The translations under genes were made by a program, and so were the position numbers. Shown here one piece after another: positions 37,902 to 47,056 of a DNA stretch of 64,000 bases. A model generated the notes under the pieces. It saw only the letters and a list, made by a program, of their open reading frames with translations, was not told where the DNA came from and did not search any database. Positions within the stretch are counted from its first letter, which is position 1. Every line of letters begins with the position of its first letter. This DNA comes from Caenorhabditis remanei (lineage: Eukaryota > Nematoda > Chromadorea > Rhabditida > Rhabditidae), in assembly GCF_010183535.1 (NCBI RefSeq), contig NC_071333.1:17792587-17856586 (forward strand), given 5' to 3'.

Positions 37902-38427
37902 CTTATTGTAAATTCTTGGATGAGTGTAACCACCTTGCAGAATTGGGTGAAGTGTCGGCTGTCCACCATACCCGCCGCTGCCATACTGAACATCCGAAGG
38001 TCCACCTTGATACTGGTTTGGGTTGTCGGTTGGATATAGTTGACCTCCTTCTTGGTTTCCACAGCTTCTTCCTCCTTGGTTTCCATCTTGATTTTCTTCG
38101 GCAAAAGTGCAGGAGCTATCGTTCGGTTTGACGACGATGCATTCGCGAACTCCGAACTAAAAAATTCGATAATGCGACTTACGCCGACAAAAAAGTCTTA
38201 CGTACCTTCAACACGGAATTGTCAGTGTTTTCGACTTGATTTTTGATATTCGCCATTTCTTCGGCGACAGTGAACGGAGCGAGGTGTACATCTTCAGTTT
38301 CATCTTTCTCTACTTCAGAAGTCTTCTCAGCTAACTTTGCTGCTTCGTCAAGCGAGATCGACTGTAAAAATCGTATTATTATAAGTTTTTAGCAAAAAAA
38401 CTCACCATTGGTTGAAGATAATCGATG
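37869..38427 (-). pseudogene. rbg-1 copy B exons fused in frame to a Gly/Gln/Asn-rich tail
   Basis: Three rbg-1-like exon parts are read on the minus strand: 38427-38406 (cut by the LTR), 38361-38206 (SISLDEAAKLAEKTSEVEKD ...) and 38156 onward (FGVRECIVVKPNDSSC). At about 38090 rbg-1 homology ends, but the frame stays open into GNQGGRSCGNQEGG, YPTDNPNQYQGG and YGSGGYGGQPT, reaching a TGA at 37869-37871 contributed by the MITE. Splice sites in this piece are intact. The upstream exons are broken elsewhere (a 2-bp loss near 61785, first exon lost), so no start codon remains. It looks like a once-chimeric gene, now a pseudogene. Confidence 0.7.
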
Positions 38428-39102
38428 TGTTGTGAATCCAAAAGGAATGGTAATTCCCTTTGAACCTACAAGTCATGAATGGTAGTCTATTAAAGTAGAG
38501 AGAGAGCAACTGTGTAGAAGAGAATTAGAGAGGAAAGGAAACGAAGCGACGAGAGTACACTAGTCCGACGGAGAAATAGACGATGAGAGTCGTTGAGGAG
38601 TCGAAAAGGAAACAAAGAGGATGAAGAGTACAAAAAAATTTAAGTCTAATTTGGGACGAAAGTGTGCCACATTTTTAGTGGGCTTTGTGTGCTTCCTAAT
38701 GAGACGGGGAAAGAGAGTAAATTACATTAAAAGAGTGGTGATAAAATATATTAAAATCATAAGAATGTTAACATCATAAGAATATGAGGAAAAAGGTGAA
38801 AAGGTGCAATATAAAACGATTCCCTCACGATTCGCAGCACTTTCGAATCTCCTGCCCACAGCCAGTGCGAGCGAGGAGACGAGACCGACCAGAGTCCAGT
38901 GGAGCGCGAATGCAGACCAGCGAAGAAGACGAACGAAGGGAGGCGATTCCAGGGAGAAAAAGGACGACGAATATTCTGAAAGGGGGATTAGAAGAAAGAA
39001 ATTGTTTCTCTTTATGAATTGGTGCTGACATAGAGATATTTAATAGTGTTTTAATCTTAGTTATAATACCACACGACTTGTGGAATCATTATTTCCACAA
39101 CA
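38428..39102 (-). repeat. 3' LTR of the BEL/Pao element
   Basis: 675 bp from TGTTGTG to CACAACA. The outer boundary is exact against intact rbg-1; the inner boundary is set by the shared last 45 bp with the other LTR and by the adjacent GC-rich tract (39103-39118). Confidence 0.82.
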
Positions 39103-39146
39103 CTCCCCGCCCGGGGCAGAATTCCGGCTAAAAAAAGGGAAATTTT

Positions 39147-40343
39147 TTAGTTGGAATCTGAATCGTGACAGTATCTTTTCGTTCCTTTTTTTGCCTTTCT
39201 CAAGGGCATGATTCGAATGGGCGGAGGTTTCTTGGATACTGTAGAGTCACTGGGATTGAGAGTTTTCTGGGTCGGGTTTGTAAGTTGTTCTGTCGGAGTG
39301 TCAGTCTCGTCTTCGATTTCGAGGGGAATCAATTGGTTCACCGCTCGTTCTTTGTTTGACCCGTTTATGAGCACGGTGACTGAACGAATATTTGGTTTTT
39401 CGCCTTTGACTGCTACAATTCGACCGAGTGGCCATCGGTGTCTGGGAATCAGCTCTTCGTGTACTAGGACGATTTGTCCGATTTTCGGTGGAGTGGTGCT
39501 GTATCTGTTCCTTTTTGCGGCGCTCTCTCGGAGCAGTAACAGATATGATGATGACCAAATTTTCCATATCTTGTTTATAGTCTCGTCGAGCTTCTTGAGG
39601 TGCTGACGAGTTTCAGACTCCGTATTGGTGATGTTTGGATTGTAGTCTGGATTATCGTCCTTTGAGTTTGTCTCGTTTGGGACATCGAGGAGAACTGATG
39701 GGAGTAGGAAGTCGATCGGGCGTAGCACTGGGACGTCGTCTTTGTCAGTTGGATTTCTGATGAGAGGACGTGAGTTAATGACTCCTTCCACTCTTTTTAG
39801 AGTGTAATGGAGTTCTGGGAACGTGTACGTAAGCCGTCCTAGTACTTTTCTGAACTGGCTTTTTGCGATTCCGACGATTTTTTCAAAGATTCCGCCCATC
39901 CAGGGTGAGAGTGGCGTGATATGCTGATAGTTGATGTTGTGATTCGCTAGAAAACAGATCATGTCGTAGTCAGCAGAAAAGTCTCGCATGTCCTTTTCCA
40001 GGATCGATTGCCCGAGCTTAAAGCACTGAGCGTTGTCTGAATACACGTAACTCGGAACTCCTCGTTGTGCGAAAATCGCTTTCAGCGCTCCGATGTAACA
40101 TGTAGTTGATCCGTCTGCGCACAGTTCGAGATGTGTACAGCGTGTCGTGAGACAGGTATATATAAGGACGTATGCCTTTTCTTGGGTATCGAAATTAGAG
40201 ATTTTGTATTTTAATGGACCGTAGAAATCGAGTCCGATTTTAGAGAAATGAGTTGACGGTACTGTGCGGGTGCTATGGAGGGTGGTGGCATATGGATATT
40301 GGAACGGAAGTCCTTTAACCTTCTTACAGGCTACGCAAGTAGT
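39147..40343 (-). pseudogene. BEL/Pao integrase, C-terminal part of pol
   Basis: Retroviral-type integrase catalysing insertion of retrotransposon cDNA. Reading left from the Maverick junction (40341): the end of the zinc-binding domain (CVACKKVKGLPFQYP), then the catalytic core (KIGLDFYGPLKYK with the first Asp, YSDNAQCF with the second, and GGIFEKIVGIAK with the Glu), then LRPIDFLLP, and a DUF5641-type C-terminal region (IGQIVLVHEELIPRHRWPLGRI). The stop is at 39147. The catalytic triad is intact but the ORF is cut off from pol by 15.4 kb of Maverick. Confidence 0.88.
40227..40337 (-). repeat. 111-bp flanking duplication, left copy
   Basis: Identical to 55749-55859. It encodes part of the BEL/Pao integrase (the CKKVKGLPFQYPYATT region to KIGLD) and abuts the left Maverick end with three extra bases (AGT). 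Confidence 0.93.
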
Positions 40344-40937
40344 ATGGTTTTGTCCTTTCTGGGACACCATTTTGCACTCCCCCCGAAATTAATAAAAAAC
40401 GATCAAAATCACGTGAAAAAGCCGCTTGTAACCAATTTATATCCCAAAACACCATATTTTCTGGCTTTTCCAAAACATCCCTTTTTACCCCTGCCCTCCT
40501 CCTCGCCCTCTCCTGCCCTTCCCCTTGCCCTCTTTCAAAATCTTTCAAACTGATAAGAAAATTTCAGTCACTTGAACACTTTCAAACGTTACTCATCAAT
40601 TCGGTCATATAGCACAATGGTTACGTGCTAGACTGGTGATCGCAAGACCAAAGTTCAAGACCTCTTGAGAAGGTCGTCATGTTTGAGGTTCATGGCTTAT
40701 TATTAACACATGAAAAACGTCCGAGTCTCAGGTCGGTGTGTTAGTCTGTCTCAGATACATCTAAACCCGGATAAAAAGAGTTAATGAGGCTGAAAATATG
40801 CATGAAAAAGTCGTGCTCCGGAGTGAAAAAATTTCTCGACAAAAATCAGAAAAAAAATCTCCAAAGCGATTAGAAATGCTCGCGTCGAAAATTGAATCAT
40901 CAATTTCTTATCAATTTTTTACAATTTTTTCGTTTTT
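40341..40937 (+). repeat. Left terminal inverted repeat of the Maverick
   Basis: Nearly identical in inverse to 55142-55738, from AGTATGGTTTTGTCCTTTCT inward to ATCAATTTCTTATCAATT. Both copies contain a tRNA-like Pol III promoter pattern and a G/A-rich tract with a spurious open frame. Confidence 0.93.
40602..40685 (+). other. tRNA-like sequence with A and B boxes (left TIR)
   Basis: TAGCACAATGG (40610-40620) fits an A box and AGTTCAAGACC (40652-40662) a B box, 31 bp apart. A good D-stem forms (AGCAC with GTGCT). The T-stem and acceptor stem do not pair, so this is a tRNA relic or a Pol III promoter rather than a working tRNA. The mirror copy is at about 55394-55477. Confidence 0.5.
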
Positions 40938-40998
40938 ATTAAATGCGCTTCATGTCGAAATATATATCAACAAAAACTTTTATTGTAACATCTTCATA

Positions 40999-41477
40999 TT
41001 ATTTAACATCTTCCAGTTTTATTCTTTTCGGAATATCCAGATCCGCTGCCTTTTGATCCTCTTCTTCACGTTTGCGTTTTCTAATCGCTTTGGAGATTCT
41101 TTTTCTTTCGGCTGCCTTCTGAAATTAATGACATACATAACCTTTGTTCAAAGTGAGTACCTCAATTTTTTCATCGTATATACTTCTTCTTGTGTTAATT
41201 CTGGTGACTTCAAAATGTCTATTTAGTTGAAGTTTTTTGACTTTTTCAAACTCTGCCTCAATCTGAAACAATCGATGGCTTTAAAAATAACTTTTATATA
41301 ACTAACCTTTGCATCCATAAGTCGAATCGATTCCTTCTCACCTTCTCTTCGATGATATTCTTGTGATTGTTTAGCCGTCCATTCATCTGGGTTCGAGCCA
41401 GCGTTTTTAGGAATATTGTGCTCCAATTCGATAGACCCAATATTTACAACCATTTGATTCGCTTTGATAGGGTCCAT
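40999..41477 (-). CDS. Spliced Maverick gene, possibly a captured host gene
   Basis: Three exons join in frame: 41477-41307, 41262-41161, 41118-40999; about 130 residues. The protein is highly charged and helical: NIPKNAGSNPDEWTAKQSQE, then RLMDAK to EAEFEKVKKLQ, ending in basic stretches (KAIRKRKREEEDQKAA, PKRIKLEDVK) that look like a nuclear signal. The central part weakly recalls PRKRIP1-type nuclear proteins, which I cannot confirm. Introns are unusual for core Maverick genes and suggest cargo taken from a host. Part of its last exon (TTTCTAATCGCTTTGGAGAT on the plus strand) also occurs in the TIRs. Confidence 0.62.
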
Positions 41478-41695
41478 TTCTGTAATTGGAGAAATTATGT
41501 AAGAGAAATTAAATAAGTAAGAAAATTAAACTGATCAAAGTGACATTATGGTGAAACTGTCCGCAAACGAATGTCAAGCTCTCTTATCAGTCCATTCCAT
41601 TTTTTGTTCTTTTAAATGATCATGTACTGTTTTAAATGTAAAGTGCAAACAACACTTCTAACACTTCTGAAGCTCTAACAAAAAACAATAAAACA

Positions 41696-42808
41696 ATGAT
41701 CAAAGGCAAATGTGAAGTATGTAATGCAACTAAATGTAAAATAGCTCCAAAGTTAAAAACGGGAGGCGATGTCAAGAAAGCAAACATTAAATTGGAAGAG
41801 GCGTTTTATAATCCAAAAACTGGAGTCTGTGGTATCAATGAACTACAAAGAAAAACCAAAAGACCTATCAAAGAAGTGAAACAGTTTCTCAACGAACAAG
41901 ATGTCTACACACTTCATAAACCAGCTCGGAAAAATTACAAGACTGAAAGAGTTTACATTCATGATATCGATGAGCAGTGGCAGTCAGACCTTGTAGAAAT
42001 GATTCCTTATGCAGATGAAAACAACGACTTCAAATATCTTTTAACAGTGATAGATTGTTTCAGTAAATATGCGTGGGTTATTCCGCTGAAAACAAAAACT
42101 GGTAAAGAAACTGCAAATGCTTTACAATCCATTTTCAAAGAAAGAAAACCAACTAAGATGCAAACCGATAATGGAAAAGAATATTACAACAAAGAGATGA
42201 AAGCTCTGTTCAAATCATTTGACATCAATCACTTTTCAACTTATTCGGACAAGAAGGCTTCCATCATAGAGCGATTCAATCGAACTCTCAAAGAAAAAAT
42301 GTGGAAAATGTTCACGTATCAAGGAAATCATAAATGGACAGATATTCTAGACAAGCTTGTTCGTGGTTACAATAATCATTATCATCGAAGTATTAAAATG
42401 ACTCCCATTGAAGCTTCAAAAAAGGAAAACACAGATCAAGTGAATGAGAATTTATTTCCTGATGAAAAAATTAGTAGCAATAGTAAATTCAAAATAGGTG
42501 ATAGCGTAAGAATAACAAAATATAAAGCTATATTTGATAAAGGTTATTTACCTAATTGGAGTACAGAATTATTCAAAATTGATAAAATTCATCTTGGGGA
42601 AATTGTTACCTACTCCATCAAAGATTTAGCAGACGAAGAAATTAAAGGAAAGTTTTATGAAGAAGAACTTACACTATTTAATAATGTAAAAGAAGAATAC
42701 AAAATTGAAAAGATATTAAAACGAAGAACTAGAAAAGGAGTAAAAGAATTGTTTGTCAAATGGTATGGATACCCAGAAAAGTTTAACTTTTGGATTGAAG
42801 ACACCTAA
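41696..42808 (+). CDS. Maverick integrase (RVE family) with chromodomain
   Basis: 370 residues. It inserts the element into the genome by strand transfer. The N-terminus has a short CxxC motif (CEVCNATKC). The RVE core spans about residues 85-245, with the DDE triad visible as QSDLVEM, MQTDNGKEY and ASIIERFNRTLKE. The C-terminal 50 residues form a chromodomain (KIEKILKRRTRKGVKELFVKW, YGYPEKFNFWI), common in Maverick integrases and thought to guide targeting. The frame is intact; it begins 759 bp inside the left TIR and ends 4 bp past the convergent stop of the capsid gene. Confidence 0.92.
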   Translation: MIKGKCEVCNATKCKIAPKLKTGGDVKKANIKLEEAFYNPKTGVCGINELQRKTKRPIKEVKQFLNEQDVYTLHKPARKNYKTERVYIHDIDEQWQSDLVEMIPYADENNDFKYLLTVIDCFSKYAWVIPLKTKTGKETANALQSIFKERKPTKMQTDNGKEYYNKEMKALFKSFDINHFSTYSDKKASIIERFNRTLKEKMWKMFTYQGNHKWTDILDKLVRGYNNHYHRSIKMTPIEASKKENTDQVNENLFPDEKISSNSKFKIGDSVRITKYKAIFDKGYLPNWSTELFKIDKIHLGEIVTYSIKDLADEEIKGKFYEEELTLFNNVKEEYKIEKILKRRTRKGVKELFVKWYGYPEKFNFWIEDT

Positions 42809-44054
42809 ACACTCACAACTTTAACTCTGTTATCCTTAATTTCAACAATATTTTCACTTAAAACCAAACAATAACATTTAGTACTTTGAGCAATACTTTT
42901 TGAGAAAGATGCTTTTATTGTAACGTCAGGTCTGGATTGTATAATTCTATCATTCTGTTTAGAGACATCAAATACTAATAGAGGGTAATAGTAATAATAT
43001 ACATCTTCCTCCATAAAAATATAATCTTTAGTTGATTCATAATAACTGTTTCTAAATTCTTTTGCAAAATTATATTGTTGCACAGCATTAAACTTTTCAA
43101 AATCAAACTTCAAACAATCATGAGGATATCTCTCTGAATTTAATTCAACATAAATTTCTTCCAATCCACAATTGTCAAACTTGCTTGCATTTAAATAATT
43201 ATTGTCTCTTGCACATTGGAAAGCTACTACAATATGCTTTATTTTATCATACTTTGTTCCCAATTTCCAAGTAAATTCCCTATTTCCATTAGGAATATTA
43301 TAGCTTTCAAACTGTCTAGAAATAAAGGGCATCTGAACAAGTTTATTACTCTCAAAGATATTCAACAATTTATTCTGCATTTCAAAACTTGGAACAATTT
43401 TTGGTATAATCCATTGCAACTTGTTAATTGTCAACTTTGCTGTAAATTCTTGAACGTTTGAGGAGACAATACTATTCTTGTTTTCTGGAGATCTGTAAAG
43501 TGATAACTGATGTTTTCTTCCATAAACTATTTTATTGTAACATTCAGCAAAGCCAAAGATATGAGTGAGTGGGATACAAAAAGTTATTTCACCTTTTCTA
43601 TTTTTTGTATACTTATTTATTTTGTAGGTTAGAATATCTTTAGTTTCGAGAATCCATCCAAAAGTATTTTGTTTATTCATAGTACTACTATAGGTTAACA
43701 ACCCTTTCATCAAACTTGCTCTGCCAGGATCCATTAGACTTTCTACTTGCATTCCATCCATGCTATACGCCGCTCTATCAAATAGAAACATTGGTGCGTT
43801 ATTAGTCATAGAGACTAGATCAGTTTCAGCAAGTGCTTCTCCATCATCTTTAGTAAGACCTACTTCCATATAAATATATGACTTGTGCAAATGTAGGTAC
43901 TGGTCGCATGTTTCTATGACGAAATGTATTTCTCCATGTTGATTCAAACTAGATCCTGAAGAAGGAAAAACGCTTATCAAGTTCTCTTTTTGAATGGATG
44001 CATCGTTCACAATAGGCGTATCAACAACTAACATTTTATCAACAGCCTCTAACA
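42805..44054 (-). CDS. Probable Maverick capsid protein (jelly-roll type)
   Basis: About 416 residues from the ATG at 44054. No enzyme motif; the pattern is beta-rich. Segments LISVFPSSGSSLNQHGEI, SYIYMEVGL, LTNNAPMFLFDRAAYSMDG, VESLMDPGRASLMKGLLTY and HIFGFAECYNKIVYGRKHQL match the shape of a protein family conserved in arthropod and nematode Mavericks that I regard as the capsid candidate. The frame is intact. Its 5' end faces that of the glycoprotein gene across about 50 bp, so the two probably share a divergent promoter. The role is inferred from family memory; structure prediction would settle it. Confidence 0.65.
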
Positions 44055-44103
44055 TTTTCAATTTATTTAGTGAATTTTTTTTACTAATTTTTTAAAGTAA
44101 TAA
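44055..44103. promoter_or_regulatory. Likely divergent promoter between capsid and glycoprotein genes
   Basis: Only 49 bp, very A/T-rich with T-runs, separates the two start codons. Co-expression of particle genes is expected. No specific element can be named. Confidence 0.4.
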
Positions 44104-46425
44104 ATGAGAATAATATCTGCGGTGCTTATACTTTTAACCTTATACAAAGATGCGTCAAGTAAAGCTATAATTTGTACTGACAACTCGCCTGTCCAATATT
44201 TTAGAATCCCAAAACTACATAAATGCAATTACCATAGAATTCTTAACAGTCGATCAGAACCTGTGCAGTATGAAGTCTTTAAACCCAATGTCATTGAATA
44301 CATTTCTGAAGCAAAACTTTGTAAAAAATTAGTTAGTGAAGTATCAATGTACACCGACTTTTCTGGATACGAACATTTAGTTGAAAAAGAATTGAACAAC
44401 AATCCTATTACACTTGCTGAATGTAGAGAAATGATCAATAGTAAAAAATGTGGATATGTAACACTATCTAAGGGAAAGTCTAATAGCTGGAGTACAAATA
44501 ATAAAATTGAAGTAGATTATCCAAATAGATTTACCAGCTTTTTCACACCAAAGAGATATTACAAAGAAAATTGTATTGTTGTTGAAACAAAAGTTTATTC
44601 TCATTTCAATCAAACCAAGCCGACCAATGTTCTAGCTGATATGAATAATTGTAAATATCAGGACGGCTTCTGTGAAATCAAGAAAAATGAAATCATCACT
44701 TGGGACGTCAACAAAGATCAAAAATGTCAGTACATCTCGATTGGAATACTGGATGGAATGTACAACAACAACCTATGGGTAAACAATGAAAATCAAATTG
44801 CATTAAACTTCCAAACAAATAAAACTATCAAAGATTGTAATTCTGATTTGACAATAAGTGATGAAGGGTTTGCTGTAAAGAAAATTAATAGATCACAGTA
44901 TGCTCCGAGACAAATTCCAGTCGCTATTCCAACCTACCCACAAAGGCAACAGCAAGAGGATGATAGAAGAAGGCGTGAACAAGAAGAAACGAGAAAACGT
45001 GAACAAGAAGACGCTAGAAGACGTGAGCAAGAAGATAGAAGGCGGGAAGAACTAAGAAATCAAGAAGACGCTAGAAGACGTGAACAGGAAAGACAAAAAC
45101 ATAATGAAGATTTTGAAAAAAAGAAGCAAGACAAACTTAAGAAGGAAGAAGAGCTCGAGAAAAAAAAGCAAGAAAAACTTAAGAAAATTCAGGAAGAAGC
45201 TGAAATGAAAGAACTCATGAAACAACGGCAAGGAGAAGATTGGACAATTCATGATAAGTCTCCAAAAAATGGAAGCAATAAAGTAAATAGAACAAAAAGA
45301 GAAATCGCAGACTCGACATTCTTTCAACCATTACCATTACCAGAGTACAATGAATATCTGAAAATCAAACAAGACTGTGAGAACTTACCAAACTATGAGG
45401 CATTCAAAAATAGCCGAAAGGGATGTGACTCGTTAACAACTTATACAGATTTCATAAACAAAATTGCCAACTTTGAGAAAGAGCAACATGTGAATGCCTC
45501 ATGGCAACCTCTACCATTCCCCGGTTACGAAGAATATTTGAATATTAAAGAAGATTGTGCCATTCTACCAACTTATGACGAATACAAAACCATCAGAGAA
45601 AGCTGTGATGCATTCCCAAGTTATACAGAGTTCATTAAAAGAATAGCCAATTATGAACTGTTTGAAACAGGAAAACAAAGAAGGAAAAGAGAACTATACT
45701 CAGATTTCCAAGCAGCGGGAGAGTTCCAATATCTAGAAAACCAATCCAACAATCTACTACGTCATACAACAGAAGTCATGTGTGATATTTTCAACGAGCA
45801 GAATGAAGTACTTGAAAGTCTTATAAGAGAAAATCCAAGGAGATATATCCAAAAACAATTGAATCATTCAGCCGTCAAAGTAAGATTTATAGATTCTGCA
45901 CAAGTTGTACAAGTTACATTCTGTAAAGAAAATGACTATTCGGGAGGTATCATCTCAAGCAAACCACAACTTCACCCCATGATTGATTATAGAACCAACA
46001 TCACAAACATGAAAGATTTCAAAGAATTTGATTTAAAGTTCCTTGATGACAAAGTAGTATTTCATGAGCATATACTCTTAGATATGAAAACTAACATAGA
46101 AGAAGAACTACTTGATGAAATGAGAGAAAAGGCTGATGTAGCAATCGATATACATGCTAGTAATCAGGATTCAACAATGCCTCATGAGATATTGGACGAC
46201 GTTGAAGGATTCTTTGGTAAATGGTGGCTTAGAATTTGGAGAGTTGGTGTTACTATTGCGGTAGCATTTGTATACATATTCATAGCTAGAACTTTTTGGT
46301 TGATACTCTCTCCTAAAACTTTTATTGATAAGAAAAATAAAAGGGAAAGAAATAAACAATATGAAGGGCTAGAGCTTAGAGAATTAGTAAGAAGACCAAC
46401 TGTTGCATCTCTAACTGTTGATTAA
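44104..46425 (+). CDS. Fusogen-like envelope glycoprotein of the Maverick
   Basis: 773 residues, type I membrane protein. Signal peptide at ~1-19. A Cys-containing ectodomain with several N-glycosylation sites spans 20-270, then a long Glu/Arg-rich predicted coiled coil (~285-385, RREQE units). Two basic cleavage-like sites follow (RTKRE ~400; RRKRE ~530), bracketing two ~60-residue tandem modules with the shared pattern QPLP-P-Y-EYL-IK-DC. A C-terminal ectodomain, one TM helix (VGVTIAVAFVYIFIARTF, ~715-733) and a ~40-residue tail complete it. Published nematode Mavericks carry a herpesvirus-gB-like fusogen; position and topology fit, but I cannot show the fold. The frame is intact. It would act in membrane fusion for particle transfer. 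Confidence 0.7.
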   Translation: MRIISAVLILLTLYKDASSKAIICTDNSPVQYFRIPKLHKCNYHRILNSRSEPVQYEVFKPNVIEYISEAKLCKKLVSEVSMYTDFSGYEHLVEKELNNNPITLAECREMINSKKCGYVTLSKGKSNSWSTNNKIEVDYPNRFTSFFTPKRYYKENCIVVETKVYSHFNQTKPTNVLADMNNCKYQDGFCEIKKNEIITWDVNKDQKCQYISIGILDGMYNNNLWVNNENQIALNFQTNKTIKDCNSDLTISDEGFAVKKINRSQYAPRQIPVAIPTYPQRQQQEDDRRRREQEETRKREQEDARRREQEDRRREELRNQEDARRREQERQKHNEDFEKKKQDKLKKEEELEKKKQEKLKKIQEEAEMKELMKQRQGEDWTIHDKSPKNGSNKVNRTKREIADSTFFQPLPLPEYNEYLKIKQDCENLPNYEAFKNSRKGCDSLTTYTDFINKIANFEKEQHVNASWQPLPFPGYEEYLNIKEDCAILPTYDEYKTIRESCDAFPSYTEFIKRIANYELFETGKQRRKRELYSDFQAAGEFQYLENQSNNLLRHTTEVMCDIFNEQNEVLESLIRENPRRYIQKQLNHSAVKVRFIDSAQVVQVTFCKENDYSGGIISSKPQLHPMIDYRTNITNMKDFKEFDLKFLDDKVVFHEHILLDMKTNIEEELLDEMREKADVAIDIHASNQDSTMPHEILDDVEGFFGKWWLRIWRVGVTIAVAFVYIFIARTFWLILSPKTFIDKKNKRERNKQYEGLELRELVRRPTVASLTVD

Positions 46426-46439
46426 TTTTTCTTTAATAA

Positions 46440-46673
46440 ATGAGATTCTTTAGTACACAGGACAAAAATTCAAGTTATATAATTGTTAGTCCAAAATTGA
46501 AAGAAAAAGTAGAGTTTGTAGAAAGCAATAAAGATATTTTAAAAGAGCCAGAGCCGTCTACTATACCAAAGCCATCAAGCAAGCCAAAGCCATCAAGCAA
46601 GCCAAAGCTATCGAAAGCTAACACTGATTTTTTGAAGGTTCTCAAAAGTGGATCAGGATTTAAAAGAATTTAG
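46440..46673 (+). CDS. Small Pro/Ser/Lys-rich Maverick protein
   Basis: 77 residues, 14 bp after the glycoprotein stop. An imperfect KPSS/KPKPSS repeat (residues 44-57) is followed by a basic end (LKVLKSGSGFKRI). The GSGF motif also occurs in the broken polymerase N-terminal region. It could be a DNA-binding core or minor virion protein; no homologue recognised. Confidence 0.5.
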   Translation: MRFFSTQDKNSSYIIVSPKLKEKVEFVESNKDILKEPEPSTIPKPSSKPKPSSKPKLSKANTDFLKVLKSGSGFKRI

Positions 46674-47026
46674 ATTAAATGTAACTCGATATGAACATCA
46701 CAAACTTCAAAGTCAATAAGATTATTTTTCTCATCTACTAATTTTAAAGTAAGTGTGTTACAACTATTCATGGTTTTATGATAGATCAATTTAGTAGGTT
46801 CATACATTACCATTTTTTCCGTAGTGTTGAACTTGCAAATAATGTTACTTTGTCGCTCATTGATAAATGTATCACAAATAAGACTACATGACAAGTAAAC
46901 AAATCCTTTGTTATCTAAAACACCTTCAACTTTCACTACAGCTATAGAGTTAGCTTTGAAACTTTGGGGGAAATCAAACTGAAATGATTTTTCATTGGAG
47001 TGAAGGTTGAGAAATAGGTGAACCAT
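46670..47026 (-). CDS. Possible minor capsid (single jelly-roll) protein
   Basis: 118 residues, beta-rich throughout with alternating hydrophobics (FVYLSCSLICDTF; TLTLKLVDEKNNLIDFEV; VHIELHLI). It ends on a 4-bp overlap with the convergent small ORF. Mavericks encode a small penton-like protein near the ATPase gene; size and position fit loosely, though known ones are often longer. The call is inference only. Confidence 0.45.
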   Translation of the reverse strand: MVHLFLNLHSNEKSFQFDFPQSFKANSIAVVKVEGVLDNKGFVYLSCSLICDTFINERQSNIICKFNTTEKMVMYEPTKLIYHKTMNSCNTLTLKLVDEKNNLIDFEVCDVHIELHLI

Positions 47027-47056
47027 TTATTACATGTGTTTTCAATTTATTAAATC

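Noticed and set aside
39147..40343. Assigning this integrase to the Maverick
   Set aside because: It lies outside the TIRs, overlaps the BEL/Pao pol frame in the 111-bp repeat, and has the Pao-type C-terminal region; the Maverick has its own integrase at 41696.
40275..40553. Open frames in the Maverick TIRs (also 55526-55813 and 55531-55773)
   Set aside because: They arise from a G/A-rich low-complexity tract, read on both strands, and partly run into flanking integrase sequence. No protein family is visible.
40602..40685. A functional tRNA gene
   Set aside because: The D-stem and promoter boxes are good, but the T-stem and acceptor stem do not pair and the anticodon arm is weak.
45052..45327. 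Phe-rich minus ORF inside the glycoprotein gene
   Set aside because: It is the complement of the Glu/Lys coiled-coil region, a common artefact.
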